A stretch of DNA of 64,000 nt from Viola odorata (GCA_963691705.1 OY829545.1:42333475-42397474); one strand, 5' to 3'; positions 10,801-22,236 are shown, numbered from the stretch's first letter. The notes: a model not told the origin generated them from the sequence alone. Numbers and translations: made by a program.

Positions 10801-12010
10801 ATGGGTAAAAGAAAAACTCGTGCTTCTGGGTCTAAATCGATTGATGAGGAAAAATTAGATAATATAGCCAGTACTATTACTTCTCCGACCATCCTTCATA
10901 AACATTTAACCGATCACGGTGCTAACATCCCTGAGGGCTTCAAGGTTTCTGTTGCCCCTGAGTCTCTACGCCTGAACAACGTTCTGACCGGCAAACGCAG
11001 AATCTTGTATGCCCAGATGTTTCGCTACGGTTTTCGGTTTCCGGTTGACCCTTTTATCCAAGAGTTGCTACTATCCGGGAGGCTCTTAACGAGACAGAGC
11101 AAAACTGGTTTGATAAGTTACTCAAACTGGAAATCAGCGTTCACACCCGCCTTCTGGCCTGTGGGGCCGATATCCGAACCTGCGTTAAACGTGAGTATCA
11201 CGTCATTTTTTGATTTTCAGTATTGGTACTAACGCTAACGATGTCTTGTGCTTATGCAGCGACTGATCCGAAGTACATTCCCGAGAGTGTTAGGAGGCGC
11301 TTAAAAAGGCTTCGACAAAGAGAGGAGGTTGAGCAAACGGCCGTGACTGTCGATATCGCCACCACTTCAGTTGTTCCACCTGTTACTATTTCGATTCCTC
11401 CCCAAACATCTTCTACTTCGGTTGATGGGGAAACCGACACCATTCCTGTTGGTATTCCTGTCATATCAATCGCTGCTCTTCCTGTTCAGCCAACCGCCTC
11501 TAAGGCTTTCGTGAAGGGAAAAAAGAAAAGGAAAACAAGGAGCGTAGCCACCCTCCCGCCTTCTTTAGACATGGCCGCCTCTTCGGAAGCACCTATCGCT
11601 GAGACGGTAACTGAAAATGCTCCACGATACCTCTTTCGCTGTTTTTCAATGCCTTTCTGCATTTTCTTTTGTTTTTCATATCTAATGATTGTTTTTCTTC
11701 ATAGGATACTTCTGGTGCCTCTACCCCTAAGCTACCGCTGGGCAATATGTATTTGAGGCATATCCTGGGCCAATCGAGGAAGAGGCAGAGGCTCGATGGA
11801 GAAGGCATAAGCCTGTCATCGAGTCAAGTTGACGTCGGGGAGAGGCCTCAAACCGTCCTTGACTCTTCAGCACCTCCCCAGACCAGGCCACTAGCATTTT
11901 TGGGAACATGGCCGCTCCTGGGCCTTTTGAGACTTCTTCACCTTCGTTTGGTTCGGAGGTTCCTCGCTTTTCTTCTAGCTTGGTCTACAATGACGACTTG
12001 TCAGGCTTCT
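10801..12010 (+). pseudogene. Antisense gene D, copy I, internally deleted and truncated
   Basis: Starts MGKRKTRASGSKSIDEE at 10801. The N-terminal part aligns with D of elements II and III (VAPESLRLNNVLTG, YAQMFRYGFRFPVDPF). After QELLL near 11076 about 90 residues of the conserved domain are missing and the frame changes. Exon 1 ends at 11190 and an intron 11191-11259 (GTGAGT, branch-like TACTAAC, GCAG) leads to an exon beginning TDPKYIPESVRRRLKRLRQ. A second intron acceptor (TTCATAG near 11703) is followed by LPLGNMYLRHILGQS. The gene then breaks off near 12010 against an LTR fragment, so the coiled-coil C-terminus is lost. The TATA box GGTTATAAAACCC is at about 10620. Confidence 0.65.
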
Positions 12011-12021
12011 CCTCCTAGCAA

Positions 12022-12121
12022 GCGTCAGCTGGATAGGATATCGTCGACGAGGTATCGCCAGTGAGATGTTGTCGAGGCCGTCTGGGATGAAAAGATGCCC
12101 GTGTGGAAACGTATCCCGTAT
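12022..12121 (-). repeat. LTR fragment fused to truncated D
   Basis: It matches 5203-5303 of the element I LTR almost base for base (GGATAGGATATCGTCGACGAG, TGTTGTCGAGGCCGTCTGGG). It is in the same orientation as that LTR and is probably the remnant of the 5' LTR. Ogre sequence resumes on its right. Confidence 0.7.
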
Positions 12122-12387
12122 GGTGTTTTTTTTTTGGGTTTTATTTTGAGGAGAGTCACATATTTGTGGTTAATGGTCTTTTAATATTTCTTTTGCAAAA
12201 TAAAGGGGAAAACTTATATAACTTATCTGAATAATTTACAAGCTTTGTCATTGATGATGTTTCAAAAAGGACACAACCCACCCATATATGTTAGATCAAC
12301 TATCTAGATTCATCTAAAAGCTAGTAGACAAAATTCTAGAAATTACAAAAAGTAAAATTTGGAGTGTCGGGTGCATGCTTAAAGGCT

Positions 12388-14115
12388 TCAACCTCGGAAG
12401 TCAGGGTTCGCCTTCTCATCCAAAAAGTATTCTAGTGACGCCATTTCTCCCCTTTGCATCATCACTTTGGCTTCTAAGGCATCCACTCGTGCTTGTAAGG
12501 TTTGTCTTTCCCCATTCTTCTCATTGGCATGAGTTGTCAAAACTTTTATTACCACATCCTTATCTTTGATTATTGCACTAGATGCTTCCTTCTTGCGGAC
12601 CTCTTCGTTCATGCGCTTCCTGAAATCATCGAAGGTCGACCTTTGATTTGCCAAGCCTAACTGAACATTGTCTTTGTGGTGCTTTTCCCACTCACGCACC
12701 TTGAGTTCTAGGTCCATCTTTTCCGCCATCCAACTTTCCTTTTCCAAGGTCAATAGATCTCTTTCTTCTGCCGCCGTGGCCAGTTGATTTGCTAATTGGG
12801 CGTAGGCCATGACCTCAAGTTCTCCTCCTATGCGGGACTCGCCTTCTTTTTCCATAGGCTTGTGATTTTCGGGGAGAGGTAGGATATTGTCGTTGGCTCG
12901 ATTCATCCTCCACTGTGGGTATTCTAATATTGGCGAGGTGGGGACGGTGTGTCCTTCGAGGCAAAACGGGTAAGCCCAATCTAGAGCATATTGGACGCAA
13001 TTTAAGTGCTCCGTAGCATGGGGGAGGCTAGATGTGGTCATGCCAAATATCGCGGGGACTATTTGCATGATGCAAAACTATCTCAAGGCGAGGGCGGGGC
13101 AGTAATGGACGCAACCTCGTGCTCCGATTAATGGAACCCAAGGTAAGGGCCCGCAGCAAACGATAGGGTTGATGGCCCTTAGCCACTTAGCATGCCACAC
13201 AAAATCTTCTTCCGAGAGGTTGATAAACCTTTTGACCCAAACTTCCTTGTTTTCTATTTTCCAAACGCCCGCGGCCATTACGTCAATGACCTTGGCAAGA
13301 GGGGTCAAACCCAAGTAATTCATGGAGAAGAGGGATTGATCGGGTGCTTGCTTGAAGTGACTGATCATCCAAACAGTCAATAATTGCGTGCAACATGTAA
13401 GCTTCCCTTTCCCTTTTCTTCGGTAACTTTCTAAGGAATGGAAGGTCTCGACTAGGATGGATGTCGTGGGGTTGATAGCATTGGCTTCCATCTCATAGAA
13501 GACGTTGGCGGCCTCAAAGTCAATCACGTACTTGACCTTTGGAAACAACACAAGTCCTACCAATGCAAAAGCTAGAACCCTCAAGCGTCTCTTCCCTTGA
13601 GACCTCCGAAACTGACTCTTGATGTCTGACCAACACCACACATAGTCTCCCTCTCTTAGACGAGTGGCAATCCCTAACCACTTATCGAGCCTCAACTTGA
13701 CGTTGGAGGAGTCAAGGCGGACGTTCTGGTAGATAGTCGAAATGGGCGAAGCGAAGCACAGTAAGGTGGCATATTCTTCTAACGTGGGAGTCAAGTCTAC
13801 CCCTCCGTTAAAAGAAAAATAGCGGTAGTAGAGGTCCCAAAACTTCAGAGTTGCCCGGATACAACCCCAATCAACTCTCACGTCTATCATGGTCAGTAAT
13901 TTTCCGTAGCTACCTTCGAACTGCTTGGCCTCGTTCGGGGTCAACTCATTCCTTAATTTCCTAATTTTGACCACGTCAAAGTTTGAAACCTCCAACTTAA
14001 TTTTGGTTGTGACATCAGGAATAAAACCGGCTACTAACAGATCTCCTCTGGTGGCTTGATTTTTGAAACTCCTTGCCCCAAAAGTATCAAGCGAAAGTAA
14101 CACGGGCACTAGCAT
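12388..14115 (-). pseudogene. Ogre ORF1 (DUF7745-like), one nonsense codon
   Basis: A single frame of 576 codons starting at 14115 (MLVPVLLSLDTFGARSF). It is interrupted once, by TAG at 13078-13080, and resumes with FCIMQIVPAIFGM. The first 345 residues resemble the extra ORF1 of Ogre elements and plant DUF7745-type proteins: LRNELTPNEAKQFEGSYGKL, DLTPTLEEYATLL, GLVLFPKVKYVIDF, WVPLIGARGCVHYCPALALR. After the stop comes a long helical/coiled-coil tail (about 12500-12790: AEERDLLTLEKESWMAEKM). Function is unknown in the family. In Ogre it lies between the 5' LTR and gag, as here. The CAG-to-TAG explanation fits the usual LALRQ motif. Confidence 0.8.
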
Positions 14116-14767
14116 CTTGATAAACAGGATGGGTTCCTGGGAAAAATAAAACAGAGTTCTAGTATTAGCAACTTGAACTAAATGTGTTACTGGTTAGTTT
14201 TATTTTGTTTTACATGCATTACTAGGAATAGTGCGGAAGGGAGAAAAATGTAGAAAACATGGTAAACCAAGCCATGGTAAAATAAGCGTGATGCACATGA
14301 TGAGGGCTTTTGTCGTCGACTAGACTCTAACGGCTGAAAGCTCCCGGACAATACCATAGAATGGTCCCTAAAGTGTCGGCAAGCGTCAAGCAATTTTTCC
14401 CACGAATCCGGGCTACTTTCCAGCCATTTACAAGGTAAATGATCGAAGCATGTCAACCGAATCCGCTTACCAAATTGGGACACCTTTCGGCTAGCTTTAA
14501 GGGTTTGTCCGAGTGGAGTTCGCGAACACTACCTAGGACATGAGTCTCGGGGCATCACTACTACTCGTTCTAACTTATTTGGTATGGCGACCCTTGGGTA
14601 GAGGGCCTATGCATGCAATGCGTGACAGTTGATCAAAGCAAATAACAGATAGTCACGAAAATAGTTTATTAAAGCAAGTAAAAAAAAAAACAAACACCTT
14701 TTTTAAAAAACCGATTTCGACCCTACTAGTCCCCAGTGAAGTCGCCAAACTATCGCACCCTCTTTTT
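14116..14767 (-). other. Ogre leader (untranslated region between PBS and ORF1)
   Basis: No coding region is supported. The block with GATCGAAGCATGTCAACCGA at about 14437-14463 recurs within the LTR near 15055-15145, so leader and LTR share repeats. A poly-A/T stretch lies at 14680-14710. Confidence 0.5.
14730..14747 (-). other. Ogre primer binding site
   Basis: On the minus strand it reads TGGCGACTTCACTGGGGA, which matches the tRNA-Arg-type PBS described for Ogre elements. It lies 20 bp inside the proposed LTR end at 14768. Confidence 0.75.
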
Positions 14768-17491
14768 TGTTAAAAATGAGTTTAAGGTTCAGGACGGATG
14801 CTAAGCATAAATGGATGCTTCGCATAATGCAATGAAGTCGCCACCCTATTTTTGTAAGGTTTAGGGAACCTAATGTCATGGCATAAAAATAAAACTAAGG
14901 CACATGTGGTCTAAACCAAAGAATGAAGGTTCGAGGTCGTATTATAGACTTGGGAAGGTGTTAGGCACCCAAGTCACATCCTAAGAAAGGGTTACCGGTT
15001 ATAAGTTGAAAGGTGTTATTACGTTTAATTTTTTTTTTACGCGAAAACGAATAATCGAAGCATGTCAACCAATCCTTCCCACGGAAACGGGACACTTTCC
15101 AATCATTTACATAGGCCAATGATCGAAGCATGTCAACCGAATCCCCTTACCAGATTGGGCCACTTTCCGATTGTTTAAATATTTTGACATGATTTTGGCC
15201 CTCGAAGGTGACGTTACATCTTAGCATTTCATAGGGACATGTTATTTCCGATCGGGACATGAAGGACGGGGTTACCGTTTGTTCGTTATGCTAGAGCGGA
15301 CGTTCCCCCTTTTCATTGAGCCATGCATGATTAATTAATTACTATGTGAACCTATCATAGATAAAAGCTAGCATCGTACCATTTTCGTGATTTGCAAATA
15401 TCCGAGTGGGATTCGAAGCAACCATCCTCAATTATCAAAGTATTGCAATTAATTTCTGACATACGAAAGCAAGTGATTTAAACACATAAACATATGAATT
15501 GATTTTAATCATGTATACAATTATAAGCCTTTTTTAGCACGTTTAAATATCATACATACAAATAATATTCGCAAAAAGACATTAAATAAATAAAAGAGGC
15601 TAGAAAGCGTACTCGTGTTGCGTGGTCTTGATCAACCTTGCGAAGTGAGAGTGTTAGCAACGTTTTCGGAAATAATAAATAAGGAAAAGCGCATGCAAAA
15701 CAATTATTTAAATTGACGAAAAATAAATAAACACAATAAACAAGTAGCAATTTATTTCATATGGGCACATAAATGATCAAAACATGGCATAATCATTATT
15801 ATCATACAAGCATTTAATTAAACATAGCATAACACATCATTTAATCATACAAGCATTTTTCATGCAATTTAAATATATCATAAAAACATACAATCATTTT
15901 TCATCATTTTAAGCATGTTATAAAAAGCATACGAACCATTTTATACAATTTAAAATACGTCATAAAAACATACGATCATTTATACAATTTTGACGAAAAC
16001 ATTAAATGCGTCGGGCCCCACATCAAAAATTTGGGCATTAAAAAATGGGCTTGGCCAAAGCCAAGCCCAAATTTTAATTTAAAACATAGAATGGGCCAAA
16101 GCCCATCACCTTTCTTTCTTTCTCACCTTTTCCCGCTAACCTTACCTTCTTCCTTCTTCTTCTCCAACCAGCCGGCCACCATGGCCAACAACCCAAGTTT
16201 CAACACTCCACTATTCTTACCCAAAATGGTTGCAATAATTATGGTAGCAAAACAGCAAATCAAAGCCACAAAAACAGCAAGAAAAACAACTCAAAAATAG
16301 TACTAATTTTACAAGGAAAGATCAATTCATTTAACATGCATATATTGTTATTAATTAGCTAGTGTATCATGCAATCAAATTGAGGCAAGCGAAGTATAAC
16401 TAACATGAAAACTAAGCATATTAAGCAAGTTTTAACAATTTATTCATGCATTACAAGCAAAAACGAAAATTAAAGAAAAAACTAGAGAGGGAAAACTTAC
16501 TTGTCCAAGAGAGCAATTTGATCCAAGAAGGTAGTGCAAGAAATGTAGATTAAGAGGAGATTTTGGTGCCCTTTTCTTGTTGCATGAAGCATGCTATTTA
16601 TAGAGGGAAGTGGAGTCAGTTTGTAGGCAAATGCTTGGGCAAGAATTGTCGGAGGAGGTGGAGGGATAAGGATGACCGGAGTGGAGGCCAAGCTAGGGCT
16701 TTGTGTGGCCAAGGATTTCTGATGGGAAGTTTATGATCATCACAAGGGAGTCGGCAGCCCTAGCTAGGAAGAAAGGAGAGGCAATTTTTAGATAAACATG
16801 CATTAATTGCCATTAATGCATGCTTTTGGACACGAACAAGATATTTTGGTACGAGCAAATTCGTGCGAAAGTGAAAATAAATCCGAGTCGAGGAAACCAC
16901 GACGTATAGAAAAATAAGACAAGAAAACAAGTATACAGTGAAAAACTAGAAAACTTGATATAACACATTTATTTTCTCTTTCGGAAATGTTAAAAGTTCG
17001 GACGCAAAATAAATGTCCTTACGACAAAAATTGAACAAAACTGAACTTGATGGCGTCCATGAGAAAAATAGTACGTACTTATCAAATGAAGAAATAACGC
17101 GTTCGACCCTCGGTCCCGGGAAACTTACCCGGGACCGAGAAAAGTTCGCGCGTAGACAGTCAAAAATACGAAAAACTAAAAAGGCACGAAATGATACGGA
17201 ATATTAAACAAACTAGCCTAGGACCAAGAATCGACAGGAATTTAACCTAGGCGAGCTATTAAATGCGGTAAACATAAAAATACGTAAATGCGTTTGACGA
17301 AAACCTAAAAATACGGTTTAGTCGAAAATGAGAAAAAATATGAAAAATTTAAAAGACATGAAATGACGTGAAATATTAAAACAAATAGTCCTTGATAAAA
17401 AATCGATTGAAATTTGACGTAAATGTGCTATTAATGCGACATGCAATAAAATGAAAAAGTTGCGACGTAAGTCAAAATTCGGGTAGCAACA
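14768..17491 (-). repeat. Ogre 5' LTR (about 2.7 kb)
   Basis: On the minus strand it begins TGTTGCTACCCG at 17491 and ends TTTTTAACA at 14768, giving TGTT/AACA termini. It is AT-rich and holds internal repeats (ATACAATCATTT and variants at 15810-15990; GTCAACCRAATCC blocks at 15060-15160). The right end abuts reverse-transcriptase coding sequence of element 0. No gene is seen; short ORFs in it have no coding features. Confidence 0.7.
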
Positions 17492-18928
17492 ATGCCTTTT
17501 TGACTGACCACATAACCCAAGAATTTTCCTGTTTGAAATGCGAACATGCATTTTCGGGGGTTGAGCTTCATTTTGTATACTCTTATCACGTCGAACACTG
17601 TTTCCAAATCGGCTAAGTGGTCGTCAAAGCTTCGGCTTTTAACTAGTATATCATCCACGTAGGCCTCTACGTTCTTTCCAATTTGCCTTTCAAATACTTT
17701 GTTCACCATACGCTGGAAGGTTGCCCCAGTATTTTTCAATCCCAACGGCATCGCCATATAACAGTAAGTGGCCTTCGGAGTGATGAAGGCGGTCTTTTCT
17801 TCGTCTTCAATGGCCATGGGGATTTGATGATACCCAGAGTTGGCGTCTAATGAGCTCAGATAAGTGTACCCGGTAGTCTGGTCGACTAGCTGGTCGATTC
17901 GAGGAAGCGGGTAACAATCCTTGGGGCAGGCGTCGTTTAGATTAGTGAAGTCAATGCACATGTGCCAGTCTCCGTTAGGTTTGGGAACTAGAACAGGGTT
18001 AGCTAACCATGTCAGGTACTGCACCTCCCGAAGAAAACCTGCATCCAGGAGTTTCGATATCTCCTTCTCAATGGCTATCGCCTTTTCTGTAGAGAACGCT
18101 CGCCGCTTTTGTTGAACTGGCTTGACGTTGGGGTCAACATTAAGTCGATGCTCTACTACTTCTCGTGAAACTCCAGGCATATCTTCCGGGCTTAACTTTT
18201 CCAGGCTTCCAAGCAAATTCTCCTTTGCACTTATTTAACAATCGTGCTAACTGCGGGCTCTCTTCCGGGCTTAACTTTTCACTGACCAGGAAATTCGCTT
18301 CGCTGATCCCATTAACTGGTACAGGTACCATGTTATCCACAGGCTGAGTGTGTTTCTCGTCATTCTACTCATATGGATCCGTCATCACGCACACGTATCT
18401 ATCACAACTCTTCTGAGTCATGAGTTGATAACACTCAGCTGTCAACTTTTGGTCGCCTTTGATTGAGACTACTCCATCCCATGAGGGATATTTCATCCTC
18501 AAATGCTTTTGAGATATCACTGCCCCAAAATGGTTGAGGAACGGCCGCCCAAGTATAGTGTTATAGGGTAAAGTTAAGTCTACGACCAAGAATAACAACT
18601 CCTCTGACCGCTTAGATGTATCTTCTCTAAAGTATACTGGCAACAATACGACTCCAGTCACGGGTATGGGAACTCCATCCACCCCGATTATTGGTTTCTT
18701 GCAAGGCATCAATTCATCTGCGGGGCGCTTCATGAGGTTGTATGCCTCTAGTGAAAATAAATTTACCGCGCTGCCGTTATCGATAAGGGTTCTTCTGACC
18801 TCGTGGTTGCCAATAACAGGCTTGACTACTAGTGCATCGTTATGGGGGAAAACGGCACCTTTTTTGTCTTCCTCCGAGAAAGACAACACCATTCGGTCCA
18901 ACGCGCTTATCGCTTCCTTTTTTACCAT
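17492..18928 (-). pseudogene. Element 0 protease and reverse transcriptase (disrupted)
   Basis: The aspartic protease begins near 18928 (EAISALDRMVLSFSEED) and has the active-site variant LIDNGSAVN. The polymerase follows with KPNGDWHMCIDFTNLNDACP, the first catalytic aspartate in LSSLDANSGYHQI, and AYVDDILVKS. A stop at 18365-18367 and a frameshift caused by a 19-bp duplicated insertion at 18182-18200 break the frame. The coding sequence ends at 17492, where the Ogre LTR begins. RT copies element RNA to DNA in the particle. The wild-type order in the family is PR-RT-RNaseH-aRNH-IN. Confidence 0.85.
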
Positions 18929-20912
18929 CGTGCTTTCTCATTTCCGCTTTTCTCCTGTGCTGGGCGTTAGCTGCTCGGGTTCGTCAAGGTGTGGCGTGCC
19001 ACTAGCGATAATGCTGATAATGGGGATATCATCATCGTGGGTTGTTAACGTTTCTTTCATCCTTCCACTAGGGGTATTGTCGTTGCCCGGGGGGTGCCGG
19101 AGGTGTTTGCCTACTGTCTGGCGCCCTATTTGTCGGGTTACTTCTGGCTTCTTCTCTCGCCTTGATGGAAAATTCCCCAAGGTAACCTTCTTCTACTAAA
19201 TGCTCTATCGCTAACTTCAGCTCTCTACAGACGTCCGTGGAGTGTCCTTTGACCTTGTGAAACTTACAGAATGCATTTTCTCTTCCTCCTATGATCACTC
19301 CAGGCTTCACAGGAGCCGAATAATGAATAGGCAGGTTCCATTGTTGAACGATCGCTAGGATCTCTGCCCTTGGAAGAATGAGGGAAGGAAGGTCAGGGTC
19401 ATAAACGCGGCCCTTTGGTGGATCCGCTTGTCGTCTAGTAGGAGAATTACCAGGCCTTCCCCTTGAAAAATTGCCCCTTTGCTGATTAGAGGCCCTAGGG
19501 ATATGATCTTTCCGATGGCCGTAGTCATCACTTGGACGAGTATCCGGGGCCGCATTAGTAGAAGTGTTAGGAGTAGGATGTATGTCAGATGGCGCATTTC
19601 GAATTCGGTCTCTACTTTCTTCCTCTTCCATCCTCGCATAATTATGAGCTTTCAGTCTTAACGCATCCAAAGTCGGTAGGGGATCCACCATTAACGTGTC
19701 TCGTGACTTCCCATAACAACAATTGCGTTTCAAGGCTTCCACAGTGAAATCAACGGTAACGCCTGGTGTTAGCGACATTTCAAGATCAAAGCGACTAAGG
19801 AAGTCCTTCAAGGATTCCTGAGGTTTTCGATGGATATCAAATAACACCACTGTGGATTTCCTAATTGGGACAGCCATGCTGAATCGGCTCCGAAATTTAG
19901 CTTCCAACTGTGGAAAACTATCAATCGACCCCGCTGGGAGTCCTTCAAACTAGATGCGTGCTACACCTGACAATGTCATGACAAATATCTGACATAACGC
20001 TTCGTCGCTATGAGTTTGAAACTGGACAAAATCCTTCACCTTATTAAGGTGGGAGATAGGATCCTTCGTGCCATCATATGACTCTGTAGGAAGTTTCACA
20101 TGACGACTGACCTTGTGGTGTCTTACACGATAGGTGAACGGGTGACCAGCGTTATCATCGGGAATTCCGTGAGGATGACGGGGTGGAAAAACTTCTAAAT
20201 GCTGCCTTTGACCTCGGAGGTTAGGCTCACGATGCCGCCTGGGGGACCGACTACGACTCCTAGGTGTCCGAGTTCGATGTCTTCTACTGCTCGATCTCTC
20301 GTTGTGTCTAGGGGAAACATCTCTAAACATCTCGTCTCGCCTGCCATCCCACCAATCTCTATACTCATCATGCCATCGTTCCTCTTGGGAAGCAGGAATT
20401 TCTCGCGTATGCGGCACATAAGGTTCTACTTGCCCACGAGTGAGCTGCATAAAATTGATAGGAGTTGTCGTCACGGGTGAAGTCAGCGGGATGTTTCGAG
20501 GCTGTCGTGGTGATAGTGGACGATCGGTGACAATAGATGGAGTAAAAACTATGTGAGAAGGAACGCTAGGCCCTGAGATAATGGGCGTAAATCCTACGGC
20601 TAACTCAGTCAAGTGGTCTAGTTGAGCACGAAGAGTTGATATTGAATTCACAAGAGGGTTGCTTGCATTGTCCATCACGGATCCCCTTGAAAGGGGAGTG
20701 GAATAACTAGATCCTGCCATCTGGGATGGAGGAACATTCATCTGGGAAAAAGGTGTTCCCGTTGTTCGTCCGAAGGAGGAATCTGAAGACCCCAGAGGGA
20801 TTTCTTACATTGTTGCAGAAACATCAGCAGTAGCGAAAGGGAAAAGTTCTCTGCAGATCGCAAAAGGAATGTTAGAAGGTTCAAGTGGTGTAGACTCCGA
20901 ATCAGAAGCCAT
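18929..20912 (-). pseudogene. Element 0 gag
   Basis: The frame opens at 20912 (MASDSESTPLEPSN) and is continuous in one frame to 19068 apart from a TAA near 20807 (a Gln codon in the copy at 1-421) and a stop near 19947 in place of the Trp of ARLWFEG. It has the Ser-rich N-terminus, an Arg/Ser-rich block, the Gag core (VKLPTESYDGTKDPISHLNK, FPQLEAKFRSRF) and a zinc-knuckle-like CKFHKVKGHSTDVC. A frameshift near 19070 moves the last part (HDDDIPIISIIASG) to the next frame. That frame ends GEKRK-TGA and continues in frame into protease. Confidence 0.85.
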
Positions 20913-20977
20913 GATCCTTCAATCTCCTGGAAAAACAGAGCTTGGCTATTAAGGACGCTCACTTAATAGAACCAAAG

Positions 20978-20995
20978 CTCTCAATGAAAGCACCA
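20978..20995 (-). other. Candidate primer binding site of element 0
   Basis: The minus strand reads TGGTGCTTTCATTGAGAG a few bases inside the LTR. The identical motif follows the LTR in elements II (34629-34646) and III. The cognate tRNA is not assigned. Confidence 0.6.
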
Positions 20996-20998
20996 ATT

Positions 20999-21227
20999 TG
21001 ATAAGATTCTGGGTTCTTGTTGGAGGGCAGAAGGGGAAAATGGCTCCTTGAAGTTACTATTCACCACCGTTCGATGTACCTGCAAAGCGTCGGAGGGGGG
21101 CTCCGGCGTAGATACTCCGATGCTTAAGTCAGTGAGGGCGGTGAAAATAGCAGAGTTTTTGCCAGCAATCTTAGGCTTACCTTTTATCTTGAATGGAGGG
21201 GTATTTAAGTCATGTCAATAGTTATCA
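20999..21227 (-). repeat. Short 5' LTR of element 0 (229 bp)
   Basis: Same termini as the copy at 508-736 (TGATAAGATTC, ATAGTTATCA). It lacks most of U3 present in elements I-III. Confidence 0.75.
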
Positions 21228-21489
21228 GCTACTATGTCGAATATGCCTTATAGTGTACAGAGGAGTGATTATAATATTTTTAGAACATATTACAGTGTAC
21301 AGTGTACAGAGGAGTGATTATAAAAATAGAGTGATTGCTTCTATATCACTGATAGGTTGCAGTGTACAGAGGAGTGGTTATAATGTTTAACGGTTGCATT
21401 GGGTAGGAAGGGGTTAAGATTCATTCCGGTCATGATTTGAAAACTTTTAAATATTGTAGGTCGCTAAACGTATTCAAATATTAGTTATT
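21228..21489. repeat. Flank with short tandem repeats, shared with 737-960
   Basis: It holds degenerate copies of CAGTGTACAGAGGAGTGGTTATAA and AACATATTACAGTGTACAG. No gene is seen. Confidence 0.6.
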
Positions 21490-22210
21490 ATGGTTTGAGA
21501 TCCTAAATTTTAATCCCTAACATTCCATGCGTTCTAACCTTTAGTCCTGCTGATAATATTTCCATGTAAAATTTTAACGGAGCATTAAAAATAATTTTTT
21601 ATATTAAAATATTATTTAAAAATGTAAATATGTAAAAATATAATAAAATTATAAAAATTGATTTTTTATAATAAAACTTTTTAATAATTAAAAAAAAGAA
21701 AGCGGAGAAAGTAAGAAATTATAAAAAAATAGAAAAATATATTAAAAAATATGAGAAAATAAAAATTCAAACAAATAAATAAAATATATAAAATTCGTAA
21801 AAATATATAATGAATTGGTTAATTACTAACTTTATGAGCTAAAAAAATTAGTTAGCTATTTAGCTTTTTCATATTTTTTTAAAATTTGTTATATATTTTT
21901 ATGAAATTTTGTATTTTTTTATCTAATATTATTACTTTCTTCTATTTTTTGTTAATTTTTTTTTAATTTCTTACTTTCTCTTGCTTTTATTATTTTATTA
22001 TTTATTAAAAAATATTATCATAAGGAAACCAATCTCCATTTTTATGAATTTATTTTAATTTTTTGTATTTTTATTATATTTTTATATTTTTTGTATTATA
22101 TTTAAATATAAAAAATATTTTTTAATACTCTTTTAGGGTTTTGGACGAAAAATTTAATAGTAGGGATTAAAGTTTAAAATGTATGAAAGCATTAGAGACT
22201 AAAGTTTATG
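21490..22210. repeat. AT-rich palindromic MITE-like element
   Basis: The two ends are imperfect inverted repeats: TTTAATCCCTAACATTCC...TTTAGTCCTGC on the left faces GACTAAAGTTTATGG / GGGATTAAAGTTTAAAATG on the right (about 22155-22215). The AT-rich arms fold back around a centre near 21845 (AACTTTATGAGCTAAAA). It has no coding capacity. Exact ends and target duplication were not resolved. Confidence 0.6.
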
Positions 22211-22236
22211 GTTTTAAAAATCATGAATTAATATTT

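Larger units (their letters stand above)
4919..12121 (-). mobile_element. Element I: Tat element reduced to 3' LTR and antisense genes
   Basis: Plus-strand order is LTR (4919-5465), A (6271-6660), B (7189-7614), C (8095-10218), D (10801-12010), then a piece of about 100 bp of the same LTR (12022-12121). Compared with element III, everything between the middle of D and the middle of the 5' LTR, that is the repeat array, pol and gag, is gone. What remains is nested in the Ogre spacer. Because the 5' LTR is also cut, no target duplication can be shown. The structure could be a non-autonomous derivative or a post-insertion deletion; the short shared sequence near CTCCTAGCAAGCGTC at the D/LTR joint fits illegitimate recombination. 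Confidence 0.8.
1197..17491 (-). mobile_element. Ogre-like (Tat clade) LTR retrotransposon, 3' part missing
   Basis: Minus-strand order is 5' LTR (14768-17491), PBS (14730-14747), leader, ORF1 (14115-12388), spacer, gag (3570-1213). An extra ORF1 upstream of gag, a very long LTR and a PBS reading TGGCGACTTCACTGGGGA (tRNA-Arg type, known for Ogre) identify the family. Protease, polymerase, integrase and 3' LTR are absent: the element stops at 1196/1197 against the duplicated flank of another element. The right end lies inside the reverse-transcriptase gene of element 0, so it inserted there; with the LTR ending at 17491 the predicted 5-bp target duplication is ATGCC (17492-17496), whose partner copy is not in the window. 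Element I is nested inside it. Confidence 0.8.
17492..21227 (-). mobile_element. Element 0: Tat gag-PR-RT half, interrupted by the Ogre insertion
   Basis: Minus-strand order is short 5' LTR (20999-21227), PBS (20978-20995), gag, protease, then RT up to the residues FLGYVVSQKG at about 17493, where the Ogre LTR starts. RNase H, integrase, the antisense cassette and the 3' LTR of this copy would be on the far side of the Ogre element and are not in the window. Confidence 0.8.

Noticed and set aside
16031..16300. 89-codon frame in the Ogre LTR
   Set aside because: Lies in an LTR, low complexity, no conserved motif.
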